Of a stretch of 64,000 nt of DNA, positions 49,622-57,463 are shown piece after piece. The DNA is from a virus. The position numbers and the translations under genes are program-made. The notes beneath the pieces were generated by a model, which ran no database searches, was not told the origin of the DNA, and saw only the letters and a list, made by a program, of their open reading frames with translations. The stretch spans positions 1-64,000 of the IMG/VR virus record IMGVR_UViG_3300017992_000021; one strand, given 5' to 3'. The first letter of the stretch is position 1. Each line of letters opens with the position of its first letter.

Positions 49622-50125
49622 CTAGGGCTCGTCGTACACGCCCCGCTTGCGTTCGGTCTTGAATCGCCGCAGGCCCTCCTTCGCGCCTTCCTTGAGAAGT
49701 ACGCGGCTGGGCTTGACTGTGCCTTCGGAAGTCGGGAGGTTGATATCGAGGGGCTCATCGTGGACGTACTTGTCGTGCTCCCAGCCATCCTTTTCTTTGA
49801 TCTTGATGCGGTTGCCCTTCTCATCGACCTCAAAGTGCGTTGAATTAGTCTGCTTCCAACCGCCAATAACACGCGCGGGGATATCCCGGATTTCTCCGAC
49901 AGCCGACTTAGCCGCTTGCTTGAGCGCCTCATCCCAACTTTCGAAATTGCGCTCCAAACCGCGATCGCAGCAGCAGTACCCATCGTTGCGGCCAGTGCGC
50001 GGCACATAGTAATCGGCTTCATAACGATCGAGGCCGGTGCGGTGTACGTGAACTCGGGCAACTCCTACGCCGAAAGAACCCTCGATGCGGAGTTCGAAAG
50101 AAGCATGTTGTAAAATTAGCGGCAT
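49622..50125 (-). CDS. Hypothetical head-module protein
   Basis: A 167-residue basic protein with strong ribosome site GGAGGAA before ATG 50125. Contains GYCCCDRGLERNF (three adjacent cysteines) and a long charged helix (LLKEGAKEGLRRFKTERKRG). Not recognised; possibly a connector or decoration component. Confidence 0.65.
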   Translation of the reverse strand: MPLILQHASFELRIEGSFGVGVARVHVHRTGLDRYEADYYVPRTGRNDGYCCCDRGLERNFESWDEALKQAAKSAVGEIRDIPARVIGGWKQTNSTHFEVDEKGNRIKIKEKDGWEHDKYVHDEPLDINLPTSEGTVKPSRVLLKEGAKEGLRRFKTERKRGVYDEP

Positions 50126-50172
50126 GAATATTCCTCCAGAAAAATCTTCTGTAGTATATACGGTCGGCGAGG

Positions 50173-50574
50173 CTAGTCGTCGAAATCCAAAACGTTGGTC
50201 AATCCCCGTTGCCAGCTACGCATCGCTCTAACAGCACGCTCTACGACGGTCTCTACACGAGTCGTAGCCGCATCAAAATCTTCCGTATCGTGGCGGGTTT
50301 CACTGACAACGACATTTGCGGCTGCGGTAATCGTATTTGCGTGTTTTTCACTGAGAGTTTCGGCTCTCTGGAATTTCGATGCTTGCAGCTTACGCACCTT
50401 GATAAACACATCTTCCACGGCTTCATTCAGTTCGTCTTGGAGATCGTTGGCGTGGCCGAACCACTTATCCCGAGCCTCGTCATCATTGACGGAGCTTGGT
50501 TTCGCGTTCTTGAAGAGGACCAACTTTTTATTGATCCTTGAAATGTTGTCTTCCAGTATTTTCGTGTTAGCCAT
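50173..50574 (-). CDS. Helical head-module protein
   Basis: A 133-residue, almost entirely helical protein (ISRINKKLVLFKN, LQDELNEAVEDVFIKVRKL) starting at ATG 50574 by overlap with the HK97-gp10-like gene. Unknown; its place in the connector cluster suggests a structural or assembly role. Confidence 0.65.
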   Translation of the reverse strand: MANTKILEDNISRINKKLVLFKNAKPSSVNDDEARDKWFGHANDLQDELNEAVEDVFIKVRKLQASKFQRAETLSEKHANTITAAANVVVSETRHDTEDFDAATTRVETVVERAVRAMRSWQRGLTNVLDFDD

Positions 50575-50978
50575 CACAGGTCCCCCTTTAGATCGATGTA
50601 CCGCTGCATTTCGAACGTGAAAAGCCGCTGATAGAAATCCCCGAACATCTCCAGCGGCTTTGTCAGATAGCGCGCCGCTCCGAAAAAGCCGAGGCTCGGA
50701 TGGTTGTACGGGATCTCGTGCTGCCTCTCGGCGTATTCGAGGTCGTACACAACCCTAACCATAGATACGGCTTGCTTCAACGTGGGGAAAATTTCAACTT
50801 TCCCACTATCTTTGAGAGCACCTGTTAAGACGGGAACGAAGGCTTTGCTGTCGGCTAGAAGGCGCCTAGCCACTTGAACGAGGGCGTGTTCGGCTGCATC
50901 AGCTAAACGGTTTTTCAATTCACGCACTTTCACGCGAGAATTAACTGTAACCGCGAACGAGCCCTCGATCGGTGGCAT
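50574..50978 (-). CDS. HK97 gp10-like neck/tail completion protein
   Basis: A 134-residue protein. The pattern KNRLADAAEHALVQVARRL, FVPVLTGALKDSGKV, YAERQHEIPYNHPS and ARYLTKPLE is that of the HK97 gp10-like family (VPV.TG.LRDS ... YA..QHE ... KYLE), which joins head and tail. Position and length agree. Confidence 0.72.
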   Translation of the reverse strand: MPPIEGSFAVTVNSRVKVRELKNRLADAAEHALVQVARRLLADSKAFVPVLTGALKDSGKVEIFPTLKQAVSMVRVVYDLEYAERQHEIPYNHPSLGFFGAARYLTKPLEMFGDFYQRLFTFEMQRYIDLKGDL

Positions 50979-50984
50979 ATCTGT

Positions 50985-51986
50985 CTATCGTCCTTCTGCT
51001 GGGGGTGGCGGTGTCGGCAATCCCGCAGAAGCCGCCTCGGTCTCACCCTTTGCCGCAGCATTTGTTTGCGGCGATACTGTCGCATCCGTCACAGCTTCGT
51101 CAGGCGTAGATGGTGCCTGCTTGAGAGTCTTGTCGGGAGCCATTGACGTCTTTTGTGGGGATTGGCCCTCTACGTGTGATGTTTGCGTGATGGCTGGCGC
51201 CGGGACCTGACCCTGCGGTTGCGGGGTTTGCTGAGGCTGCGCGGGTTGCTGCTGCCTCTGCCCCTTGGGATCGAGGTTCACGAGCACAGGATTTCCGCCG
51301 GTCGGCGACTGTACCGACGTAACCTGCGAGTTGAACCGCGCAGAATGGTCGGTCTTGGAATTCAGTTCTTCCTGTGTCGGATCACGGAACGGCATAAATG
51401 CGATTTGCACGCGCTCCTCAGGTGCAAGCTCCTTGAGCATTACCACCTTGCGGCCCGTGTTCGAATCGATGCTGATATTCGTATCCTCGATCTTTTCGGA
51501 GTAGATGTAGTTCTTGACCTGATTCATCAGTTGCAGAACCAACTTCACAGGCACCTTCCGAATTTCCCAAGGTACGAATTCGTGGCGTGACCGCTCCCAC
51601 AGTACGGTGACGGTCCTACTGGTGCAGACGTCGATCATCTGCTCCTTCATTGCCCGCAGCGAGTGCGTACGCTTTGGTTCACGCGTGAAATTCGCGGCCT
51701 CCATCACAACCAGCAGCATCGGAATATTTTCATGCGGCTGATAGATGGGTGCCTCGCGCTGATCGCCCACAAATGTTTGACGAATGAAATCGTTAATACG
51801 CCTGCGCGCATTATCAACGACCTCTTGTACGACAGGCTTTTTCATCGGATCAAGGTCCTGCTGCGTCTGTCCACCGTATGAAGTAGCGGATGCTGCTCCA
51901 AACGGCAGGATAGCTGGTCCTTGTGCCCTTTGTGGCGCACCTGCTTGCTGAGCAGGGAGTCCGGGTTGCGCCGGTAATCCACTCAT
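50985..51986 (-). CDS. Head-module protein with Pro/Gln-rich tail
   Basis: A 333-residue protein following the capsid gene. N-terminal 50 residues are Gln/Pro/Gly-rich; a folded middle (residues 60 to 220) contains RRRINDFIRQTFV and VTVLWERSRHEFVPWEIRK; the last 100 residues are low-complexity Gln, Pro, Thr. It could be a decoration or minor head protein. ATG has AGGAG upstream. Confidence 0.65.
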   Translation of the reverse strand: MSGLPAQPGLPAQQAGAPQRAQGPAILPFGAASATSYGGQTQQDLDPMKKPVVQEVVDNARRRINDFIRQTFVGDQREAPIYQPHENIPMLLVVMEAANFTREPKRTHSLRAMKEQMIDVCTSRTVTVLWERSRHEFVPWEIRKVPVKLVLQLMNQVKNYIYSEKIEDTNISIDSNTGRKVVMLKELAPEERVQIAFMPFRDPTQEELNSKTDHSARFNSQVTSVQSPTGGNPVLVNLDPKGQRQQQPAQPQQTPQPQGQVPAPAITQTSHVEGQSPQKTSMAPDKTLKQAPSTPDEAVTDATVSPQTNAAAKGETEAASAGLPTPPPPAEGR

Positions 51987-52042
51987 GATTTTCTCCTGTA
52001 CTTTCCAACGAAAAACGAAAAATAGCTGAGATCAGTATAACG

Positions 52043-52070
52043 AAAGGGGGAAGCTCGTGCCTCCCCCTTT
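52043..52070 (-). terminator. Candidate terminator after the major capsid gene
   Basis: 9-bp stem AAAGGGGGA / TCCCCCTTT, 10-base loop, 24 bases past the capsid stop. On the minus strand it is followed by CGTTAT, a poor U-tract, so it may mainly stabilise the capsid mRNA. Confidence 0.5.
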
Positions 52071-52094
52071 CTTCCGTTACCGAAAAACCTCGGA

Positions 52095-53111
52095 TTATGA
52101 GGTCTGGATGTCACGGATAGAACCCGCCATAAACGGATTCTTGTACTGAAGCTGCGAGTACGTCTTCGCGAACATGATGCTCGCGTCCTTGTTACCCGCA
52201 TCGCGCGGCTCGATCTCGAAATCAAGCAGCATCTTGAACTTCAGCAAGTCGATGTCGATGAAGTCCATCCGGCCTTCCTCATACAGAGGAACGCTGATGA
52301 TGGGAACATCATTGAACATCAGGGCTTCGAAGCCGCCAACGTAGCGCAGTGGGCTAGTTGACTGGGCAGGTGCGAACGTGTAACGACGATCAACACCGAG
52401 CAGCAGACCGAACTGAGTGAACACGTTCGGTGAGCAGAAGATATGCGTGATCTTGCCCTGACGGACAGCACGCACTTCATTCAGGATCTGGTGCAGAAGC
52501 AGTTCCGAGATCGGGCGTGGCGTTCCCGGTGAGACCGGGTTACGCAGCACGAAGGACTGCCACCACGTGTCAACGGAGCGGTCGATGGTACCGTAAGTAC
52601 CAACGTCGCCACCGTCGTCAACCATGGCCTGAATGCCGGTGAGGTCGAGGCCAGTCGCATCCAGCGAGGCGTGTACGCCGTTGAGATTACCAGCGCCGTC
52701 CGACAGACTCTGCAGATTCATGTTTGCCTGAAGCTGCTTGAGGGCCTGCTCGGTGTTTTCGGCGAGGGAGTCTATGATCGCGCTACGCGACTTGGTAATC
52801 GCTTGTGCGAGACCTGAGACCTTGATCGGAACACCATTGAGTTTCCAATCCAGACGTGCAGTGTCGAACTGCTCGCCGAGATCGTTGCGGTCAATTCCGA
52901 TGTCTCCGTTTTCGGCGTAGGAGCCCGCTGCTGGATTTCCTGCGTAGTACACCTTCCAAGTGATGTCCTTCTCGACATACGACTCTTCGGTGGGCTTCAG
53001 GAGTTCCATGAACACATTGTTCCGGACGAATGTACGGTAGAAGGTAGGCTCGAACTCCTCCTTCACCATGACAGCCGCATCGGAAAAATTGAAGCCGACT
53101 TCATTCGGCAT
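52095..53111 (-). CDS. Major capsid protein
   Basis: A 338-residue protein from ATG 53111 (GGGAG upstream). It follows the scaffold gene and is bracketed by terminators. Regions ITWKVYYAG, RSAIIDSLAENTEQALKQL (long helix), THIFCSPNVFTQFGLLLG and VGGFEALMFNDVPIISV show the order of spine helix, A-domain and late beta strand of HK97-fold capsid proteins. No long N-terminal delta domain is present, in line with a separate scaffold. Confidence 0.88.
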   Translation of the reverse strand: MPNEVGFNFSDAAVMVKEEFEPTFYRTFVRNNVFMELLKPTEESYVEKDITWKVYYAGNPAAGSYAENGDIGIDRNDLGEQFDTARLDWKLNGVPIKVSGLAQAITKSRSAIIDSLAENTEQALKQLQANMNLQSLSDGAGNLNGVHASLDATGLDLTGIQAMVDDGGDVGTYGTIDRSVDTWWQSFVLRNPVSPGTPRPISELLLHQILNEVRAVRQGKITHIFCSPNVFTQFGLLLGVDRRYTFAPAQSTSPLRYVGGFEALMFNDVPIISVPLYEEGRMDFIDIDLLKFKMLLDFEIEPRDAGNKDASIMFAKTYSQLQYKNPFMAGSIRDIQTS

Positions 53112-53193
53112 GATGCGTCTCCCTACTTGTAAAAACGCGAACCTAATAATGTCTCTGGTAGTCCGTGCGCGAGAAAGCCGTCCGGCCATTGCA

Positions 53194-53227
53194 CAAAAGA
53201 AACAGGTGCGGAATCCACCGCACCTGT
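53194..53227 (-). terminator. Intrinsic terminator between scaffold and capsid
   Basis: Minus strand ACAGGTGCGG-TGGATT-CCGCACCTGT followed by TTTCTTTT: 10-bp perfect stem and U-rich tail. It implies that the capsid gene either has its own promoter in 53112 to 53193 or depends on read-through. Confidence 0.8.
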
Positions 53228-53273
53228 AGGGTAATTGAATATTTCAGGTTTTTTCAACCCCAAAAATCGTTTT

Positions 53274-54374
53274 TTATGTCATACCTTGAACGCGCTTACG
53301 CAGATTTTGCTTGGCTTCACGGAATGACGCGGCTTTTTCACGCGGCTCTGCCGGTGGCGCTTTTGCGGAGCCGCCTCCTTCACCACCTGTGCCGGTAGCT
53401 CCGGGTTTGACTTCGAGTTCCTTATCGTCCTTCACCTTAGCGAAGAATTCAGGCACGTCTTCCTTGAGCTTCTCGAAAATATCCGCGAAGGACATTTCCT
53501 TACCGGCCTCATTTACGATTTCCTGCGCTTTTTGCTGAGCGAACTCATGCAGGTTGGTTGGTATACCGGCATCGTGTGCGGCACTACTGAACTTGTGGAA
53601 GTTGGTTTTCTTTTTCAGGTTGTCGCGATCTTCTTTGATTTCATCACGCACCTCTTCGGCGCGCTTCAGCTTATCCTTGAGATCAGCGTTTTCCTGTTCC
53701 TTTTCCGCGAGCTTGTTCTTGATAGGTTCGAGGCCCTTCTCTACGGCCTCAGTAACCTGCTTGGCGATTGCTTCCTGCGTTATCGCAGGCTGCTGGTCAC
53801 CTTCGGGAGCCTTCGCCGGTTCGCCTTCAGCGGGCTTGGCGGGCTCGCCCGTAGCGGGTTGACCGCCCTCGGCAGGGGTCGTGGTTTCAGCTTCGGCAGA
53901 CTGCGCGGCACCAGCACTGGCAGGCGGCGTGGTTTCAGTTCCGGTAGTTTCCTTGGGTGTAGTTTCGGCACCTTCTCCTGCCACATTTTTCTCCTGTTCT
54001 GCGGTGCGCTTTGAAACACGCTCCTTGATCTCATCGAGCTTGGTCTTCTGCTCGTCGGTCAGCCCCTCCTTACGAATCTGCTCGTATTTCTTGGCGCTGT
54101 CGAGTTCGCTTTCGAACTTTTCAGCTTCCGCATCGAGTTCCTTCATCATGGTGTCGAAATCGAACGCGTCAGCCATTTCCTCGCCACGGATCTCGCCCTC
54201 TTGTGCGGCATCCGCTTTGATTTGATCATGCTTTTCCTCAGTCGCCACCTTCTCATTGATTTTATCCCGCGCTTTGGAAAATCCATCCTGAGCGCGTTCA
54301 TCGGTGAGGAGTTGACGAGACATGCCGCCATCCGGCGGAGTTCCACCCTCGGGTGTGCCTGCTGTGCCTGCCAT
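53274..54374 (-). CDS. Capsid scaffold protein
   Basis: A 366-residue, highly charged, helical protein just upstream of the capsid gene. It has Ala/Pro/Glu/Thr-rich low-complexity (TTPAEGGQPATGEPAKPAEG) around residue 160, a long coiled coil (KLAEKEQENADLKDKLKRAEE) at about 220, and a Lys/Arg-containing C-terminus (FREAKQNLRKRVQ), the usual capsid-binding end. It matches phage scaffolds in length and layout. No protease domain is present. Confidence 0.8.
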   Translation of the reverse strand: MAGTAGTPEGGTPPDGGMSRQLLTDERAQDGFSKARDKINEKVATEEKHDQIKADAAQEGEIRGEEMADAFDFDTMMKELDAEAEKFESELDSAKKYEQIRKEGLTDEQKTKLDEIKERVSKRTAEQEKNVAGEGAETTPKETTGTETTPPASAGAAQSAEAETTTPAEGGQPATGEPAKPAEGEPAKAPEGDQQPAITQEAIAKQVTEAVEKGLEPIKNKLAEKEQENADLKDKLKRAEEVRDEIKEDRDNLKKKTNFHKFSSAAHDAGIPTNLHEFAQQKAQEIVNEAGKEMSFADIFEKLKEDVPEFFAKVKDDKELEVKPGATGTGGEGGGSAKAPPAEPREKAASFREAKQNLRKRVQGMT

Positions 54375-54390
54375 TCATTCTCTCCATCGG

Positions 54391-55284
54391 TTAAACAGAA
54401 ATAGCGTGCGGGTTAGGCCGCGAACGCCTGCGAATCTTTTTATGGGACGTAAAACGCTGAACGTCTTTGAGAGTCAGCACCGGCCCATACCTCCCATCGT
54501 AGGTGTCCAAGGTTTCCTTGAACGACCGTAGTATATGATGGCGGCAATTTGGATGAAACAAATTTGGGCTTAATTCTCTCTGAACAAACATCAATGCATC
54601 CGCTGTCAGCACCTTACCTTGAACGAAAATACACGTCTGAGATGACTCGGGTACCGCCCCCGGATTACTTATCCGGAACAGGCGCTTAGCTCGCGGTACC
54701 TTCCTCAAACGATCCCGCTGCTTGAGCAGGATGCTGTCGGCCTCTCTGAAGAAATTCGAGGGCAGCGTCTTCACCAGCATTTTCACGTGCTGAGTAATGC
54801 CCATCCGAAAAATAGTACGCTGGCCACCTGCGGTCTGTCGAGTACGAACGACGCCGGACATATTGCCCTTCAACTGGCTCTCCGCCAGCCGCTTCGCGCC
54901 CTCATCACGGCCAAACAGCGCGGTGAATATCCGCTGCAAAATGGTGCGGTTGCGATTCAGTTTGTTCTGCGATCCCTCGATTGAATCCGAGGCAGTGGCG
55001 AACGCTTTCGTGATGTTCTGCACCCACAGGCCGAGATAGCGGTCTCGTAGAAGCAGGATGAATTCCTTAATCTTGTCGTCGGTGATTTTGGCGGTCTCGA
55101 TGAAGGCCGCTGCCATAGCGCGGAATTCGTTGCGTCCGATCGCTACGAGTTCGTTCTGTAATCGGGTCAAGGTGCCTTGGTTGAACTTCGTAACATCCTT
55201 CTCTACATCGCGTTGAAACACGGACAACTGCCGCAGGATGATCCTGAACTTGTTGCCACGAAAGAATATGCGCGGTGGTGCCAT
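54391..55284 (-). CDS. Minor head protein, Mu gpF / SPP1 gp7-like
   Basis: A 297-residue basic protein. The C-terminal segment RELSPNLFHPNCRHHILRS carries the HPNCRH motif known from Mu gpF and SPP1 gp7-type head morphogenesis proteins; a matching C.F upstream (SQTCIFVQG) completes the pattern. These proteins are few per capsid and help portal and DNA ejection. It comes after a terminator at 55301. Confidence 0.75.
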   Translation of the reverse strand: MAPPRIFFRGNKFRIILRQLSVFQRDVEKDVTKFNQGTLTRLQNELVAIGRNEFRAMAAAFIETAKITDDKIKEFILLLRDRYLGLWVQNITKAFATASDSIEGSQNKLNRNRTILQRIFTALFGRDEGAKRLAESQLKGNMSGVVRTRQTAGGQRTIFRMGITQHVKMLVKTLPSNFFREADSILLKQRDRLRKVPRAKRLFRISNPGAVPESSQTCIFVQGKVLTADALMFVQRELSPNLFHPNCRHHILRSFKETLDTYDGRYGPVLTLKDVQRFTSHKKIRRRSRPNPHAISV

Positions 55285-55300
55285 AACGCCCCTATATTAA

Positions 55301-55330
55301 CAGAAACCGGACCAGTGGCAACTGGCCCGG
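55301..55330 (-). terminator. Intrinsic terminator
   Basis: Minus strand CCGGGCCAGT-TGCC-ACTGGTCCGG followed by TTTCTGTT: a 10-bp stem with one G-U pair and a U-rich tail. It lies between the acidic gene ending at 55379 and the minor head gene that starts at 55284. Confidence 0.75.
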
Positions 55331-55378
55331 CTCTGCGATGGAAAGTTCAGAGAGACTAGGCTCCCGACTCACCTCTAT

Positions 55379-56134
55379 CTACGATTGAGGCTCGGTGTCC
55401 TCATCCGAAGAGGCGTCTGCGTCTGCGCCCCCGTGAGACTCATCTTCATCAGGTTTTTCGTCCTCTGAGCCAGCGTCAACGACGTCGGAATCGGATTTTT
55501 CATTGCCATCGATTTCCGGCGCTCCAGAGTCTTCGGTCTTTTCGCCGTCGTCCGTACCGCCGTCGGAATCCTTGGGTTCTTCGTCCGTGCCGTCGTTAGG
55601 CTCTCTGGTATCACCCGTGTCGTTGTCTTCCTCGAAGGATACCTCTGGCTCGACAAGCTCGACTACAAGATCGACGGCCTTTTCAACGAGCACATCTGCC
55701 ATGGGAATATTCAAGCCGACCAAAGCGGCTTCGGCAATCGGACCAAGGGCGCGCACCAGCTTGCCCATCAGGTACATCAAGCCCTTCCACGTGTCGTAGG
55801 CATTTCGCACCGTTGCATTTTCAGCAACAAGGCGGTAGCTATGCAGCACCATGTGCACACGAGTCAGCATTTCCTGACCACGCTCTTTTTGTCCGCTCAG
55901 CAGCAACTTCTGCGCTTCTGCGTACACCTGCGCTAGCTGACCCAATCGAGAACCGAGGGTCATCTCTTTGGCGGACCCCTTCACGGAGTCCTTCACCTCG
56001 ACGATGAGGTTTTCGAATGAGGCTTTACAGAGATCGAGCGCCTCCTGCAGCGCGGGGCGCACTTTCTCAGCGATCTGCGGAAACAGGGCCTTGTTGATGC
56101 TCCCGGTTACCTCATTGTGTGAACGTTCTGGCAT
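55379..56134 (-). CDS. Hypothetical protein with acidic tail
   Basis: A 251-residue protein: first 165 residues helical (QIAEKVRPALQEALDLCK, SRLGQLAQVYAEAQKLL), last 85 residues almost only Glu, Asp, Ser, Gly, Thr. Acidic tails of this type occur in phage head-associated or DNA-mimic proteins. It sits between the membrane protein gene and the minor head gene. Function unknown. Confidence 0.7.
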   Translation of the reverse strand: MPERSHNEVTGSINKALFPQIAEKVRPALQEALDLCKASFENLIVEVKDSVKGSAKEMTLGSRLGQLAQVYAEAQKLLLSGQKERGQEMLTRVHMVLHSYRLVAENATVRNAYDTWKGLMYLMGKLVRALGPIAEAALVGLNIPMADVLVEKAVDLVVELVEPEVSFEEDNDTGDTREPNDGTDEEPKDSDGGTDDGEKTEDSGAPEIDGNEKSDSDVVDAGSEDEKPDEDESHGGADADASSDEDTEPQS

Positions 56135-56135
56135 G

Positions 56136-56528
56136 CTACTCCTCCATACGGTTGATAATGCTTGTCACGTTTCTAACAACGTGCTTGTGTGTATCCTTCT
56201 TGAAGGCTAGTGCGCCCTCGATAGCTTTAATCACGGTCTCCGTATCCTTGTACCGTCCGGGCGCCTTCTTGAGTTGCTGCTGCGCGAACTTCACCGCGAT
56301 AGCCAATTTGTCATTCGGACCGGGCTGCATGCCGGATTTCTTCATCACCTTCTGAGCCCACTCATTAGCGGCATCGACGGCCATATCGATAATAGCGTCG
56401 TACTTGTCCGGCCAACGGGACTTCAACCACGTGCGCAGCCAGCCAGCGCCAGCGATAATTAAAGTCGCCACTACAGCGGCGATCGTATGTTCCCAGTTGA
56501 ATGAAGTTTCAGTGAGCAAGGTCAGCAT
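56136..56528 (-). CDS. Holin-like membrane protein (LL-H type, tentative)
   Basis: A 130-residue protein from ATG 56528 (AAGGAG upstream). One transmembrane helix (TIAAVVATLIIAGAGWL, residues 16 to 32) is followed by basic WLKSRWPDKYDAIIDMAVDAANEWAQK and a helical KLAIAVKFAQQQLKK. This single-span-plus-helical-domain layout resembles the LL-H holin family. The terminator at 56541 lies only 13 bases before its ATG. Confidence 0.65.
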   Translation of the reverse strand: MLTLLTETSFNWEHTIAAVVATLIIAGAGWLRTWLKSRWPDKYDAIIDMAVDAANEWAQKVMKKSGMQPGPNDKLAIAVKFAQQQLKKAPGRYKDTETVIKAIEGALAFKKDTHKHVVRNVTSIINRMEE

Positions 56529-56540
56529 ATCTGTCTCCTT

Positions 56541-56572
56541 AAAAAACCACCCGGACATTATGCCGGGTGGTT
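56541..56572 (-). terminator. Intrinsic terminator next to a ribosome site
   Basis: Minus strand AACCACCCGG-CATAATGT-CCGGGTGGTT followed by TTTT, then AAGGAG, the ribosome site of the next gene. A 10-bp perfect stem with U-run makes a strong terminator; the next gene's start lies directly after it. Confidence 0.82.
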
Positions 56573-56634
56573 CATTGGCGGACAAGAGATAATGCGCTAC
56601 TTCTTAGCGACCTCTCTTGAATTCAAGGTTCCGA

Positions 56635-56940
56635 TTACTCGTCCTCCTTGTTCTTTTCCTTGGCATTGGCCAAAGCCTCTTCAGCCAAAGCAAGGTGAGC
56701 CTCAGTTAGCATGGTGCGAGACAGGCCCTCTGCACTGTCCCAGTTACCGTGCCATGAGTTGTCCCCGGCCTTCGCAGCATCGAGCATCAAAGCCGCACTT
56801 TTAGTGTCGGCGTCAATCTGCTTGGCGTTTTCCACAAGCTGTTGAGCTATGCGGACGTCAATGGGTTCCGACGTTTGAAACAGAGCGCACCCACTGAGCA
56901 GTAGGGGCAACACGAGCAAAGCTAAGAACTGCAGTCGCAT
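56635..56940 (-). CDS. Small lipoprotein, possible outer-membrane spanin
   Basis: A 101-residue lipoprotein: signal LALLVLPLLLSGC with lipobox Cys at residue 18, then a helical domain rich in Ala, Glu and Lys (IDADTKSAALMLDAAKAG). It lies between two membrane-protein genes in what looks like the lysis cluster, so an o-spanin-like role is plausible. No matching i-spanin with a coiled coil was identified next to it. Confidence 0.7.
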   Translation of the reverse strand: MRLQFLALLVLPLLLSGCALFQTSEPIDVRIAQQLVENAKQIDADTKSAALMLDAAKAGDNSWHGNWDSAEGLSRTMLTEAHLALAEEALANAKEKNKEDE

Positions 56941-56956
56941 GAGTCTCCTCCATCGT

Positions 56957-57004
56957 TAATGTGGTAATGGTCTGCACTAATGTGGTAATCCGCGCACCAC
57001 ATTA
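56957..57004. promoter_or_regulatory. TAATGTGGT repeats upstream of the lipoprotein gene
   Basis: TAATGTGGT occurs at 56957 to 56965 and 56978 to 56986 as direct repeats (21 bp apart, extended to AATGTGGTAAT), and inverted as ACCACATTA at 56996 to 57004. They lie between a terminator (57028 to 57063) and the lipoprotein ATG, where a promoter for this gene must be, so they may be activator or late-promoter elements. Confidence 0.5.
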
Positions 57005-57027
57005 CCTCGTTCTGTGGTGTTGGCAAG

Positions 57028-57063
57028 ACAAAAGTGAAACCGGCCCACGCGGGCCGGTTTCAC
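57028..57063 (-). terminator. Intrinsic terminator
   Basis: Minus strand GTGAAACCGGCCC-GCGT-GGGCCGGTTTCAC followed by TTTTGTC: 13-bp perfect stem and 4-base loop. It ends the small-gene unit at 57096. Confidence 0.82.
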
Positions 57064-57095
57064 AGGTTTCGGAGATGCAATGTCTACGAGCATCG

Positions 57096-57302
57096 TCAGT
57101 CAGTATACGATTCGCCGGTCAAACGGGCAAGCTGTATCCGTAGCTCCTCGCGGGTCATGGCGCTCATGCGGATCGTGGCCAAGAAGGCTTTCTCGCGCCA
57201 GTTCTCCACGCACGCCTCCCTGTAGAACTTGCGCAAGTACCTGCCAATGTACGACGGCTCGAAGTGTTCGGACTGGCTGGTCTTAGTGTGGAATCTCCCC
57301 AT
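57096..57302 (-). CDS. Small basic hypothetical protein
   Basis: A 68-residue protein, helical and basic (IGRYLRKFYREACVENWREKAF). A GAGAGC motif precedes ATG 57302, a weak ribosome site. It is followed by a strong terminator. Unknown. Confidence 0.65.
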   Translation of the reverse strand: MGRFHTKTSQSEHFEPSYIGRYLRKFYREACVENWREKAFLATIRMSAMTREELRIQLARLTGESYTD

Positions 57303-57319
57303 GCTCTCTGGTGGGCGCT

Positions 57320-57463
57320 CTAGTCCTTCTTCTTTTTCTTACGACCCTTACCAGCCTTGTCCATGGCGATCGCAACGGCCTGCTTTTTCGGCTTACCGGA
57401 ACGGATGAGTTCCGCCACGTTGTCGCTGATGGTCTTCTTGGACTTACCTTTCTTAAGCGGCAT
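57320..57463 (-). CDS. Small Lys-rich conserved phage protein
   Basis: A 47-residue protein: ATG 57463 with GGAGGA upstream, overlapping the holin gene's end. The pattern KGKSKKTISDNVAELIRSGKPKKQAVAIAM is the well-known short phage protein 'SxKTxSxNxxxxIxxGKPxKQAxAIA' of unknown function, here with a Lys-rich tail. It is often found near portal and lysis genes. Confidence 0.85.
   Translation of the reverse strand: MPLKKGKSKKTISDNVAELIRSGKPKKQAVAIAMDKAGKGRKKKKKD

Noticed and set aside
52043-52070. Plus-strand terminator
   Set aside because: No plus-strand genes lie upstream; if it acts, it does so on the leftward capsid transcript.
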